Assembly (NCBI RefSeq): GCF_033100135.1
Contig: NZ_CP136920.1
Location: 4,273,001 to 4,337,000 of the forward strand
Source of the DNA: Rubellicoccus peritrichatus
GTDB taxonomy: Bacteria > Verrucomicrobiota > Verrucomicrobiia > Opitutales > Cerasicoccaceae
Length of the DNA stretch: 64,000 nt
Direction: 5' to 3'
Shown here: piece by piece, positions 12,001 through 19,468 of the stretch
Numbering within the stretch: the stretch's first letter is position 1
Layout of the letters: each line of letters opens with the position of its first letter
Notes under the pieces: generated by a model
What the model was told of the DNA's origin: nothing
Databases searched by the model: none
Seen by the model: only the letters and a program-made list of their open reading frames with translations
Made by a program: the position numbers and the translations under genes

Positions 12001-12815
12001 GTAACCCGCCCGTTTGGAGCGATGACTAATCCATCTAGTCTGCTACCACTGTTGAGCGTAAAGTCACCATTGGGCATATGCAGAGTTAACCATTCAGGAT
12101 GAGACGGATTTCCGATTGTTCCATTTGCGTGCAAGGAGTTTTTTAATCGTATCTCAACCGGGCCAACTAGCTGGATACTGGTGCCACTATTCAGATTGAT
12201 CCGCTGAAAGTGGTAGACTGACGACTCGGCAGCTCCCGCCTCACCCAAGACAATGCTGTTAGGTTGATTTATTGTGAAATCACCGTAAGCGCCAGGGGGG
12301 ATACTCACCTCTCCCACTTGATTTTGAATCGTCAAATTACGTAATGTGGCGAAATCGCCGGGTGAGTCTGAAGAAGAATTAAGGTGTGCCGTCCGGCTAC
12401 CCGTAGGCGACTGCGCCGAGCTAGCGGCTAAGAGGCTCGTCGGATCGATTTGAGTACGCAGGTAGCCAAGCATTACCCCACTATTTATCGTCCACCAGTA
12501 GCCACTGGGTGATGAACTTCCATCGCCTGCTTCAACGCCGCTATAATCAGGTGCACCGTTAAAATTGAAGTTTGGCGTCCCAGGAAATAACCAATCACCA
12601 TTCAGTGTAAAGCCACTATTGATGTTCCCTCCCTGACCGCTAAGCTGCCATAAATCGCCAGTGACAGTTCCTCCGTTAACCGAAGGAGCCTTATCAACCA
12701 GAACCGATACCGTCCCAGCAGAGACAGAGCTTGCGGTTGCCAGCATGGCTAGAACAATGAGCTTTTGCCGACAGAATATTCCCGGCAGAGCGTACGAAAA
12801 TGGCGATAATTTCAC
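1..12815 (-). CDS. Giant multidomain surface protein, cadherin-like repeats (C-terminus beyond window)
   Basis: An uninterrupted reading frame runs from a GTG at 12815 through position 1, at least 4,270 residues; the C-terminus lies off the left edge. The GTG start gives a good signal peptide (VKLSPFSYALPG, then KLIVLAMLATASSVSA); an internal ATG at 12746 would remove most of it. No clear Shine-Dalgarno is visible. Domain order read from the translation: beta-rich, beta-helix-like region (about residues 37-310); about 29 cadherin-like/tandem-95 repeats of roughly 90 residues, each marked by a VNDAP-type motif (about 311-3230); an NHL/WD-type beta-propeller with repeated WV and GVA.D motifs (about 3240-3605); a discoidin-like sandwich; two PKD/Ig-like domains; a LamG domain (about 3905-4130); another PKD-like domain; and the start of a second LamG. 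Such proteins are usually exported adhesins or matrix proteins; the binding target cannot be read from sequence. The export or anchoring signal would be in the missing C-terminus. Confidence 0.9.
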   Translation of the reverse strand, partial: MKLSPFSYALPGIFCRQKLIVLAMLATASSVSAGTVSVLVDKAPSVNGGTVTGDLWQLSGQGGNINSGFTLNGDWLFPGTPNFNFNGAPDYSGVEAGDGSSSPSGYWWTINSGVMLGYLRTQIDPTSLLAASSAQSPTGSRTAHLNSSSDSPGDFATLRNLTIQNQVGEVSIPPGAYGDFTINQPNSIVLGEAGAAESSVYHFQRINLNSGTSIQLVGPVEIRLKNSLHANGTIGNPSHPEWLTLHMPNGDFTLNSGSRLDGLVIAPNGRVTVNGNTVLNGGSSSKYFTLNSGGQVIGRDLVFPDSGGNQNQPPSATAASFSIDEDTILQANLSGNDPDGDPLTFALVQEPVNGVLSLISDGTFSYTPNTDFHGNDSFSFTVSDESETSAAAIVSLSIAPVNDAPTAAVEAFSVLEDIATSLNISATDLDGDTLAASILSASGGKLTGDLTNGFVFTPTANFNGPASFSLRVIDGKGGEALVDESFSIIPVNDAPEFTSPAITAVREDELYVYTVTTLDVDTGDVVTVTADTLPAWLSFDSVTLAGTPTNAEVGVHTVVLTATDLAGDFVTQSFTISVNNVNDAPVATAASFSTDEDMALTGQLSGADDDGDSLSFALGINASNGAVTLNADGSFSYAPNENYNGSDSFTFTVYDGALTSATATVSLTIAPVNDVPVAAALNIGTNEDSPVDVLLSASDIDGDLLSFTVIDSPSNGTLSGVAPDLVYMPNSNYNGSDSFTYRVNDGQLDSAPVTVALTVNAINDAPKITSVAITSVNEDELYSYTVTISDVDTGDLVTVVADTLPAWLSFDGATLAGTPVNAEVGAHNVVLTATDLAGASDSQTFTITVSNVNDAPVAVAASFATDEDTTLSSQLTGSDEDSDALTFSVETLPGNGVLSLNADGSFSYTPNANYNGSDSFTFDVNDGVATSVAATVDITVNSINDAPIAISSSFTTQEDTELTSSLAGTDVDGDDLSFEIAEVPTQGSLVLNSDGSFSYTPGANYHGVDSFSFTVSDGSLSSEVAVVSLGISPVNDLPVADILPFIVEEDTATAIMISASDADSDSLSASIISFSGGLLSGDLSNGFIFNPDENYFGPASFVVEINDGNGGVATLSENFTINAVNDTPIANVDSAVTDEDIAVAITLSGLDIDGDALTFAIVDAPSNGTLSGILPNMTYTPAENFNGSDSFTFSVNDGVETSDPAIVSITVNPVNDAPFFTSTAVTNVDEDVAYTYLITAEDVDAGDVVTINADILPVWLNFDGLALSGTPTNAEVGVHDVLLTATDPTGDSVTQGFTVTVNNVNDAPVAAAASFATAEDITLTDQLAGSDDDGDLLSFALVGNASNGSVTVNADGSFTYSPDENYNGPDSFSFTVSDDVLTSAAAMVNLTVTPVNDAPIAAALSLVVDEDSAVDVLLFASDIDGDSLSFTVVDAPVNGTLSGIAPDMTYTPNANYNGSDSFTYRVNDGQLDSALVTATLVVNAVNDAPEITSVAITSINEDELYTYSVTASDVDAGDIVTITADTLPAWLSFDGTILTGMPTNAEVGTHEVVLTATDLAGDAAIQAFTIRVNNVNDTPVAIAASFTTDEDNAFSGQLTGSDDDGDSLTFALMENASDGNVTVNADGSFEYVPNTNFHGADSFSFIVSDGTVISAPAIVSVTIVPVNDAPFGVIADIQVLEDAAQYPIDLYQSFSDEETADSNLSFTLVENTDSSLINPVFSVDAVSGFLVLAFAQNANGNASLTLRVTDDDSSNPLSTELTFAVAVIPVNDGPQIISAAVTTAVEETPYTYQVEVTDPEDSNNGTDLSFALSNTPDGMVISATGLISWTPEEGILSAPDITVSVADGGEDNAQAATQTFSIAVTPVNDPPVASPLPVQMVNEDESIRITFIGSDVDNSVLLPVITSQPSHGSVSPYAGLTWEYQPEAEYSGPDSFTFYLTDGELNSEEITVSLDVLPVNDIPVSVADSVTTAEDQPVDIDVIANDVDVESQATLSIYDYNQAQYGAVSLNGDGTLRYTPNEDFYGDDSFRYRVQDDHDPAAVSLFAVVTVTVTPVNDAPSGVIADVEVDEDSAPFTIDLRAVISDVDDPMDALNFSVIGNTDESLLTASADNLTGILSLVFAPDATGNAQITVRASDGELDYDTSFQVTVFPVSDPPVGTIADVVAAEDQSPTQINLYSAFSDDIDADNVMSYQILSPGDAALIDLQLLTDSSSGDLILQIAYLPDAFGSTSITVSATDSSNLTTEVTFAVTVTSVNDAPVITSSPLLTATEDQTYTYLVTVDDVDDANNGADLNFSLANAPTGMIVSTTGLIEWTPLEGVLSADDVTVTVTDGGEDGALPASQTFSITVTPINDAPVATAVPMQVVAEDDSVVITLTGTDVDSPATTTVIQNAPVNGTLENLGNQQYRYSPNADYYGSDHLAFYVTDGELDSSPETVNILVEPVNDAPVAVADSSTINENASVDLPVLANDSDPDLDPISIDQFTQPANGTVTSVSGGILRYEPDYGFSGTDTFTYTVTDGIISSVPATVSIIVNAVNFTPVAVDDIINVAENGSVTFSPLDNDTDADLEDILTIIDFSQPLYGELTLSSDARSVTYTPNPDFYYEDTFAYTISDNSSLGEKTATAIVKIDVIPDSVNSAPFVVVDENEITVLMSSPAVTLSGFVTDDGLPLNDLSAGWFQFSGPGNVQFSTTESSIPPDSDVSVEATFDTPGDYEIFLYGYDTELYGIEVILIRVEFDNYDPIGAIADINALEDESSVAVDLFASFDDIETADEALLYEVTGNTNDTLVSPVVNISTGELELPLAPNASGVALITVKVTDEKNASVEASFTLTVQAVNDAPTALDDTITVAEAGMVTVDVLANDSDVDSAGFIITGFTSGAYGAVSQTLDNQLTYSHDSSESLSDSFTYSIEDEQGESSTATVVVTITPVNDAPVAVADTLYIEQGGTEPSFNIIANDFDPEGDAFTVAEVSAPTIGSLTDLGNGLVSYTHAGLELEGEFTYTLQDVHGAISTGLVSIRVVDTQPPVAVDDTLDSFEDVATFWDITANDSDPEGAAVAVTDVFNSVNCDVQLNQDGTVTVTPLADYVGVVSFQYRINDGFLNSEPANVTLNLAPVNDAPYFTYATELSVQEDSGPHSFANWANFNPGPTNELTQQPLSYTVTNLSNPTLFAVAPAIALDGSISFEPAADAFGECLVSVVVRDDGGTDNGGVDASDAVTFLITVYPEARGRTYTTSADFEEGDLLALLTNVPGELYGKNDISVFNYIWVAKTDKGTVVRIDINTGEILGEYRTAPEGQPLSPSRTTVDARGGVWVGNRGGNGVVHVISPLDPNIIDRNGDGLLNTSTGLGDILPWPNTNNADATGGVSTAEDELIQHYVKVNSSGIRHVSVNNDNNVWVSGTSGRRFDLIDGETGEIIRSEGSVGRGGYGGLVTPDDVLWSTRPILRWDTTQPLAGPEGGSWRTYPFDSYGSGIDSQGNVWISQYGGGVVRKFDPNGDPIGVYSHGNRGRARGVAADFNDHIWVAHSDGGTVGHLLNDGTFIGNVSCGRGPAGVALDANGKIWVTNRSGGTLTRINPNIGPIGADGVTPIGVVELTTRHLGSNNLYTYSDMTGSTLQSFNQVRRWSTVYDSSIPNADWGPLQWTADFCGASGLEIMVELSDDGDNFTPPEPITASDPTPSAQGRYIRVTVNFVLDDDGVSPRLYDLTVGTVGYGLPTPSVPDWSVGIDAPENLEVEWPNPGIFTGRVCNNGAYTDNDNVTLQWSLLSGPGSATFSDDTAALTEIEFEGPGDYIIELLAVRDSEIRTAQVPIHVIPLNQAPWVEAGDTIYLDAITDLALLEGQVFDDGLPEGVAVTTLWSKKEGPGDVSFVDSASLITEATFSQPGIYVLELTADDTELTFTDTVEIRVAMTCSVIPDESISAWYPANSVASEIIRDNDAISQNDAAYRTGQIGQAFSFDGSNDFFLSYGHPNVDINAFDEGFTVEFWTYLDDGDSSGTFVSWIDQGVEGVSFGRSSYLGRKLWVNLRSPTGEDRFYESSDALYYGSWRHVTITYSRQTGMLRFYLNAQYWNQWEVGDLEMDTQGDLQIGKGDRGYIDGAIDELTFYSRALDPEDIWAIYDASLSGKCLLPGNTPPLVNAGPDLAINSTGQAVTLQGTASDDGEPRTPLKTVWALQSGPGEAVFADTTDPQTEVSFTIEGVYMLKLSASDGEVVASDIMQVQVGQSCMTQTDDSIVAWWTGNESTAELIHDNEAGLSRGTYRDGVVGRSF
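3452..11885 (-). repeat. Array of about 29 tandem ~270-bp cadherin-like coding repeats with higher-order periodicity
   Basis: VNDAP-type junctions (plus-strand ggcgcatcattgac and variants) recur near 4009, 4286, 5189, 5468, 5742, 6032, 6341, 6639, 6929, 7204, 7494, 7804, 8082, 8350, 8620, 8896, 9162, 9434, 9704, 9975, 10246, 10518, 10790, 11061, 11332 and 11604, i.e. every 265-310 bp. Domain subtypes also recur at longer periods. The segment near 5742-6060 resembles 7204-7510 (offset about 1,462 bp, five domains). The dystroglycan-type domain recurs at 8082, 8896, 10246 and 11061 (offsets about 814, 1,350 and 815 bp), including a near-identical stretch reading ctcaaccaggcaggtaa or close variants. 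This points to growth by unequal crossover of multi-domain blocks. Confidence 0.85.
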
Positions 12816-13341
12816 AGGCGATTAAGGAGATGCTGTTATCTGTTTCAAGTCGCTTCGGGGATAAATACCCGATAATCAACCCACACACTCCTTAGCTATT
12901 TAATGTTGAGATCAATAAATCAATAAAAAATATGCAAAAAAATCTATCATTAAGAAAAACAAATCCTCAACCCCATTAATTTAGGGTTAATAAACATTGA
13001 CAGCGTCTTGACCCATTTTAGCGACCTTGAAATTATATTATACATTATAGAAATTTAATGCACTAATACAATTTAGCAATGCCCGTCAAAAACTAGCCCT
13101 AAACAGCTACGTAGCCTGAGATGCCAAGCGTGACTAATTTCGGATTGCTTTGAAAAGATTATCGGCCCAGCTATTAATTTGCGAACTGACTCATCTACTT
13201 AAAACCTCAGAATCAAATCGACACAACACTATCAATATATTTATTTTAGATTTTAAAAAATAATATTTACTTCCGAATATCCAGAACAGTCGCTAGCTTC
13301 AACCAAGACCCTACAGACAAACCTACTATCATAGACTTCAG
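12816..13341. promoter_or_regulatory. AT-rich divergent intergenic region
   Basis: This 526-bp, very AT-rich spacer separates the giant minus-strand gene from the plus-strand SIR2 gene and should hold both promoters. TTGACA/TTGACC-like hexamers near 12997-13015 followed by a TATATTATACATTATA stretch look like sigma-70 elements, but spacing does not single out one promoter. I see no gene, tRNA or clear operator here. Confidence 0.4.
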
Positions 13342-15506
13342 ATGAATACCCCAATCTCAACGAACCCCAAAAAAATCAACAGATTTGACGAAGAGATTAA
13401 ATCCGAAGTAGACAAAGGCCTCGGATTGATTCCGTTTGTCGGAAGTGGCATCTCCGCGAATTCCGGAATACTCATGAGCAAGGAATTCGATAACTATCTA
13501 GCCTATTGCATCTGGAAGGTCCTCGGATCCCCCAAAATTCTAAAGGAAAAATCAGATTCGGAACATAATACTGCTACTACTGGTAACGCCGGAATCGAGC
13601 AAAAAGAAACGACTCCTTCAGCACCAGAGCGATACCCTGACGAACACTTCGAGAGCGGCACCAATAAACCTTGGAACATTAAGAAAATGGGTTGGCCTCC
13701 GTTCCCTCAAGAAGAAGATTTGGAGCATACGCGCATTTATATAAGGGCTTGCTTAAACGAGAATCTGCGAATTGTGGCAGGCACCGTTTCGCCCAGAAAA
13801 TCTAATGACCCAGGGGTCGAATCACAGACCTATCCCCTCAAACCTGAAGACGAGCACACTAAAGTAGTGGACATCCTCTCCTCGTACAGACCGATGATAG
13901 AAAAATCCGATCAAGTTGAAGGGATTGGAATTCACGAGCGAAAGATCATGAAAGACCCTGTCACATTCGATCTTCGACGCGCAATTGTTCCCAACATCAT
14001 TCCTCAGGAAACAAATTTTGGCGCGGCCGAGGAAAAGCTTTATCGCGATAAAATTGCTAGCGGAATAGAAAACGTCCCATGGGGCTTGCAGAACTCAACC
14101 ACTTCGCAGCGCTATATTCGTCAATCGGCTCTGCATAGCTTAAGTCATTGGACTACCGCGTTGGAATTCATGTCGCAAACACGAGTGACTCGATATGGAA
14201 GACTTTATCTAGCCGATCCTGATTCATCGATTATCGATGATTTTAATCAGCACATCATTCGCGACAAGCACCCCAACTTCATTCATAATATGCTTGCTCG
14301 CTTGACGCGCTCGCTTCGCTCACGCCTCATCCTAACAACGAACTTTGATAATCTTCTAGAGAAAGCTTTTCGCGCTCAAGGTGAACCTCTGCGAACGATT
14401 GCAGTTAGCCATAAGGGTGGCATGCCACCTTATTCCTCTGTCCGCAGTCAGGATTGCTTGGTCAAGCTACACGGCGACATCATGGAAACACGCGCTGATA
14501 GTTCTATTCATAAACCAGCCAGCACATCAGATAAGAAACATTTTTATCAGTATTTGTTTGGGCCAAACCTGCCTACTGCTAAACAACTCGAGAGTTTTAC
14601 CCGCAATCACCTTCTTGTTCTCGGCTACTCCGCAAGAGACAACCGTTGTGTAGACATGATTAAACATGCTCTAGATTCATCGCAGGAATTACGGGTATTT
14701 TGGGTCTGTCACACAGAATCAGATAAAGCTCATGTCGAAAGCATTTTTGACGAATACATCGACAAAAAGACCCCTGACAGTAAACTGCAAATCCAGATAT
14801 TGGTTACGAACCGAACTGACTTGCTTCTCTGGGAGCTATACCAATTGCTCAATCTATCTCTTCCTGGAGGGGGATACAGCTTTCGCTTTTCACACAACGT
14901 TCCGCCAGTGCACTACACCGACTTCAATGGTGATTCAATGATGCGTGAGAACGACTCACTAATGAGTAACCTAAAGGATCTCTCAACGAAGATTTCAGAT
15001 AAAATTAAACAAAACTCTTTTCATAAGTTCGACAGAGACACCGGCACTTCAGAAACATTTAAGTATCACTATTATCAAGTTGCCGGCAGAAAAAACACCA
15101 TCTGGCTCGAGTTGGAAGACTACACTGACCCAACAATTCTCGTGTGGGATATTCTCATGACAATGTCTATCCGCAAAGGCGCCTTTAGAGGAGAAGCAAT
15201 CAACGTACTCCCGGAGTCATATTTAACACTACATTCTCGCTATAATGGATGGTTCAAACATAAGGCAAACGAGAAAGATTTCTTGAATGACCTAATGACA
15301 AAATCCAGAATTACTATGGAGAAATTTGGCGCTACCCCCAAAGACTGGTGTGTATTTCTCTACGGCAGAAATGGTCTTGGCGGTTGCTCAAATCTGGAGA
15401 CAACGGAAATCAGTGAGGTAATCGACCGCTGGGATCCATCTAGATATGAGCGCGAAAAAAATCTAGCAAATTACACAAAAGCAAGACCCATAGTGTCATC
15501 TCGAAA

Positions 15507-16094
<588 letters not shown>

Positions 16095-16148
16095 TTAGCG
16101 TCTACTCGGATATCGTAGCAATTACATGCCCTACTCATCCATCTCTGT

Positions 16149-17048
16149 TCAGTCAGCAAAAGCTCTTCGCGCTAGAAAATCTCGGATCTTGTCAATGATC
16201 TGCACGGCATCTTCCTCTAGAGCAAAATGTCCGGTATCGAACATATAGAAATCAATCTCTTTGAGATCCTTTCGGTATGCTTCGGCACCTGCAGGAACGA
16301 ATATCGGGTCATTGCTCCCCCAAGCAACCAAAGTAGGTGGCTGGCGCTCACGAAGATAAGCCTGCCACTCCGGGTATGATTTAACATTATTCTGGTAGTC
16401 GTAAAAAAGGTCTAACTGTACTTTTTCTTGGCCTGGACGATCAATCCGGGCGAAATCCAACACCCAGTTGTCAGGATTGATCCCCTCCGGTTTTCTTGTG
16501 CCTTCAACATACATCCACTTGATGCCTTCCAGGCTCATCAATTGTGTGGCAATAGCAGCTTCCTTTTCAGCAGTGCGCTCATTCCAGAAGTCTCTTACCG
16601 GCGCTGAAGTCTCTGGGTGGAAGCCCTCTTCATACGCGTTGCCGTTCATCACAATCAGACCTTTGACCCGATCCGGATACTTCGTTGCCAAACGATAGCC
16701 AACCGGTGCTCCGTAGTCCTGCATCCCTAACACAAATTCAGTGATACCTTTCTGATCGAGGAATTTGTCAATCGTTCTCGCCAGGTTATCGAATGTATAT
16801 TCGTAATCCTTAGGATCTGGAAAGCCGCTATTGCCAAAACCTGGATAGTCCGGGGCAATTAGAAACCAGTCCGCGCCCAGTGCTACGAGAACATCCCGAT
16901 ACATGTGCGATGAAGCTGGATAGCCATGCAGTAATACCACTGCCCGTTTCTGGGGAATTCCAGACTCTCGATAGAAGATGTTGATACCATCGACTACTTC
17001 GGTCCCATATCGCACTTCTACTAAAGTTTTCGCTGATTCAGTTGTCAT
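16149..17048 (-). CDS. Alpha/beta-fold hydrolase, haloalkane dehalogenase / epoxide hydrolase type
   Basis: The product has the alpha/beta-hydrolase signatures LLHGYPASSHMYRDVL (oxyanion-hole region) and LIAPDYPGFGNSGFPD. The nucleophile elbow MQDYGAPVG carries Asp instead of Ser, as in haloalkane dehalogenases and epoxide hydrolases. An acid region VAWGSNDPIFVP and a DTGHFALEE catalytic His follow near the C-terminus. I chose the ATG at 17048 (MTTESAKTLVEVRYG); the frame is open to a TTG at 17135, but the extra 29 residues do not resemble the family. No signal peptide, so probably cytoplasmic. It is divergent from the NemR-like tetR gene at 17593, so joint control is likely. Substrate unknown. 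Confidence 0.85.
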   Translation of the reverse strand: MTTESAKTLVEVRYGTEVVDGINIFYRESGIPQKRAVVLLHGYPASSHMYRDVLVALGADWFLIAPDYPGFGNSGFPDPKDYEYTFDNLARTIDKFLDQKGITEFVLGMQDYGAPVGYRLATKYPDRVKGLIVMNGNAYEEGFHPETSAPVRDFWNERTAEKEAAIATQLMSLEGIKWMYVEGTRKPEGINPDNWVLDFARIDRPGQEKVQLDLFYDYQNNVKSYPEWQAYLRERQPPTLVAWGSNDPIFVPAGAEAYRKDLKEIDFYMFDTGHFALEEDAVQIIDKIRDFLARRAFAD

Positions 17049-17165
17049 ATTTCTGCTATTGTTAAAACTACTCTCAAGTTTTGACCATTCATTCCAAACT
17101 AGGGCGAAGTTAGGTTTGTTGAAAACCGCTGTCAATGATCCAAAATCACTAAAGTCCTCGGCCTA

Positions 17166-17592
17166 GTGAAATACTTGACTATTTTGGCTAGCCTTCTCCG
17201 TCGAAATAATGCGCCAAAAATTAAAATATCTAATGTGTGCCATTAGAAAAACAGAACTTCGCTCATGCACGGGAAAGATTTGGCACGGAATCGGGCGCAA
17301 ACTCCCAGAAGGATCTGCATGCTAGTTGTTGATCTATCCCTCTGTCTACAAGTAATTTAAGGCAAGTATGTATGTAAGAAATATGAAACTGGTTCAAAAT
17401 AACGTTAATTTCGCTCATTCGGTCTAGCTAGTCTTTCCTATCGAGCGTGTCGGAGTAGCATCTTCTAGGGTATTTGCGACAAAATCGTTACTCTTTCTGT
17501 TGAGCTTTACTCAAGATTATTAGAGGATCACCGATTACCAAAATTGGAAAAATGAATTTCGGACATCATCAAGGAGTTAGACCCAGTTAGTT
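17166..17592. promoter_or_regulatory. Divergent regulatory region between hydrolase and tetR
   Basis: This 427-bp spacer lies between two diverging genes. It contains isolated half-sites matching the NemR-box arms, GGTCTA near 17420 and TAGACC near 17577 just before the tetR start, but no full 16-mer as good as those at 18224, 22798 and 23497. No coding sequence is evident. Confidence 0.4.
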
Positions 17593-18171
17593 ATGCCCTG
17601 GGAAAAATCATTCAATGTCGAGAAGGCAGTCGACAATGCAATGCTCTTGTTTTGGAAGAAGGGTTACAACGATTCCTCAATGGCCGAATTATTGAAAGTA
17701 ACCGGATTGACGAAAGGAAGCTTCTATAATGCCTTTGGCAGTAAGCGGGATCTGTTTATCAAGACTTTCACGAAGTATGACCAGGAGTCTCGTGTAGCAC
17801 TTCACCAGCTAACTGCGATGGACTCTCCCAAGGAGGCAATACGGGCTTTTTTTGATTGGCTTGTAGAGGCGACTGCGTCCGATCAGGAGAAGAAGGGATG
17901 CTTCACCGTGAATATGCTGATATGCATAAAATCTTTTGATGAGGAAATCCAGGGGCTCGTGAGAGGTTCCCAACAAAGTGTCGAGACGTTCTTCAAGCAA
18001 ATGATTGAGCTTGGCCAAATCCGTGGAGAAATCTCGAAGGAATTGCATGCCGAAAAGACTGCGAAGCTATTAGTTGGAGCGATGGTCAGTGTTCGCGTCC
18101 TTGGGCGAGGCACTTTTGACTCCGACGGACTTCGAATGCTCGCCGACCAGGCAGTGAGTATCATCGAATAA
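17593..18171 (+). CDS. TetR/AcrR-family repressor, NemR-like (copy 1)
   Basis: The 192-residue protein has an N-terminal TetR helix-turn-helix (residues about 10-50: FWKKGYNDSSMAELLKVTG, then LTKGSFYNAFGSKRDLF) and an all-helical ligand-binding C-terminal half including the GCFTVNMLICIKSFDEEI stretch, which could carry a redox- or electrophile-sensitive Cys. It is closely paralogous to the protein at 22867, sharing the start MPWEKSFNVE. It precedes the RND efflux pair, with a NemR-box-like operator at 18224 between them, and diverges from an alpha/beta hydrolase. By analogy with NemR it probably represses the pump and itself until a reactive compound is sensed; the inducer is unknown. Confidence 0.9.
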   Translation: MPWEKSFNVEKAVDNAMLLFWKKGYNDSSMAELLKVTGLTKGSFYNAFGSKRDLFIKTFTKYDQESRVALHQLTAMDSPKEAIRAFFDWLVEATASDQEKKGCFTVNMLICIKSFDEEIQGLVRGSQQSVETFFKQMIELGQIRGEISKELHAEKTAKLLVGAMVSVRVLGRGTFDSDGLRMLADQAVSIIE

Positions 18172-18223
18172 TTTCCGACTGTTTAGGAAATTACTTGAAA
18201 CCAGGAATTATTTGGATCAAATC

Positions 18224-18239
18224 TAGACCGATCAGTACA
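18224..18239. promoter_or_regulatory. NemR-box-like TetR operator upstream of RND pump genes
   Basis: TAGACC-GATC-AGTACA fits TAGACC-N4-GGTCTA with a perfect left arm and a weaker right arm. It lies 54 bp before the adaptor start, just after the tetR copy 1 gene. Two related 16-mers occur at 22798 and 23497. Confidence 0.55.
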
Positions 18240-18292
18240 GATTTACCGAGAAAATCCAAAAACTCCTGCGTTTAAAATCAACAGATTCTCCC

Positions 18293-19444
18293 ATGAATAG
18301 GCCACTAGGTATTTCGGCAATAGCCAGTACGATACTACTGCTTAATGCGTGCAGCAAAGAGGAACAGCAAGCTGCCCCACAAGCCCTACCAGTAGTGGTG
18401 GCAACTCCCATTGAAGAAAGGATTATTGAATATTCCGAATTCACCGGTCGTCTTGAGGCAGTCGAAATGGTGGAGGTACGTCCTCGGGTAAATGGCTACA
18501 TTCAATCGATCCATTTTGAGGAGGGCGAAAAAGTCAATCAAGGTGACCTGCTATATGTTATCGATCCAGCTCCGTTTGAAGCTCAAGTCAACCGGAGGCA
18601 AGCTCAGCTGGAACAGGAGCAAGCAGCACTATCCTTAGCGAAGGCTAACCTGGATCGCGCCGAACGTCTCGTCGATGCAGACGCCATCAGCAAGGAGGAA
18701 GCGGATATACGACGTAGTGAAGCGCTGCAGGCAGCAGCCGATGTCAAGGCTGCCGAGGCGGAACTTCAAATAGCGAAACTAGACTTGGGCTACACCCGGG
18801 TAACTGCTCCGATTAACGGCATAGCAGATCGGCATCAGGTAACTATCGGCAATCTTGTTAGTGGAGAACAAGCCAACGCGACACTACTCACTACCATCGT
18901 CCCACACGACCCCATCTATGCTTACTACGAGGTTGATGAACGATCATTTCTTCGAGGTGTTCGGCAGTTCCTCGAAGGGGAAACTCCAGGGCGTGGTTCT
19001 GATGTGTCCATTCCCGCTTATCTTGGACTAGACGATGAAACCGGATTCCCTCACGAAGGTGAAATTGATTTCGCAAGCAACCAAATAGATCCTGATACGG
19101 CTACGATGACGGTGCGGGCAATCTTTGAAAATGATGACGAGTTTCTTACTCCAGGACTATTTGCAAGGATCAGGGTGCCTGCATCCAAGGAAAAAGATCA
19201 ATTACTCATTCCTGAGGCAGCGATCGGCACAGACCAGACTCACCTGTTCGTCTGGGTGGTACGCGATGACAATACCGTCGAACAGAGACGCATTGAGATA
19301 GGACCGAAGCATCACAATCTCCGAGTGGTCCGTAATGGACTGGAGCCAGATGACCGCATTGCAACTGCGGGTATTCAGTTTCTTCAGCCAGGCATGCTAG
19401 TCGATCCGCAACCGGGAGCGATCGAACTAGCCGCCTCCAACTGA
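18293..19444 (+). CDS. RND efflux periplasmic adaptor lipoprotein (MFP, AcrA-like)
   Basis: This 383-residue membrane fusion protein begins with a lipoprotein signal (ILLLNAC, Cys at residue 20). The order is the usual one: barrel-sandwich hybrid half (VRPRVNGYIQSIHFEEGEKV), an alpha-hairpin rich in Ala/Glu/Gln (about residues 100-160), the second lipoyl half (LGYTRVTAPINGIADRHQV), then beta-barrel and membrane-proximal domains. It would link the inner membrane transporter encoded 24 bp downstream to an outer membrane channel. No TolC-type gene follows, so the channel is encoded elsewhere. An operator-like site upstream suggests control by the NemR-like regulator. Confidence 0.95.
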   Translation: MNRPLGISAIASTILLLNACSKEEQQAAPQALPVVVATPIEERIIEYSEFTGRLEAVEMVEVRPRVNGYIQSIHFEEGEKVNQGDLLYVIDPAPFEAQVNRRQAQLEQEQAALSLAKANLDRAERLVDADAISKEEADIRRSEALQAAADVKAAEAELQIAKLDLGYTRVTAPINGIADRHQVTIGNLVSGEQANATLLTTIVPHDPIYAYYEVDERSFLRGVRQFLEGETPGRGSDVSIPAYLGLDDETGFPHEGEIDFASNQIDPDTATMTVRAIFENDDEFLTPGLFARIRVPASKEKDQLLIPEAAIGTDQTHLFVWVVRDDNTVEQRRIEIGPKHHNLRVVRNGLEPDDRIATAGIQFLQPGMLVDPQPGAIELAASN

Positions 19445-19468
19445 ACAGAAGCTTGAGTTGCCGCTGCT

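Noticed and set aside
12694-12888. 64-codon minus-strand frame at the start of the giant gene
   Set aside because: It lies in a different frame from the signal-peptide-bearing giant ORF and has no coding character of its own.
17260-17300. TGGCAC-containing sequence as a sigma-54 promoter
   Set aside because: No TTGC/GC element follows at the required spacing.
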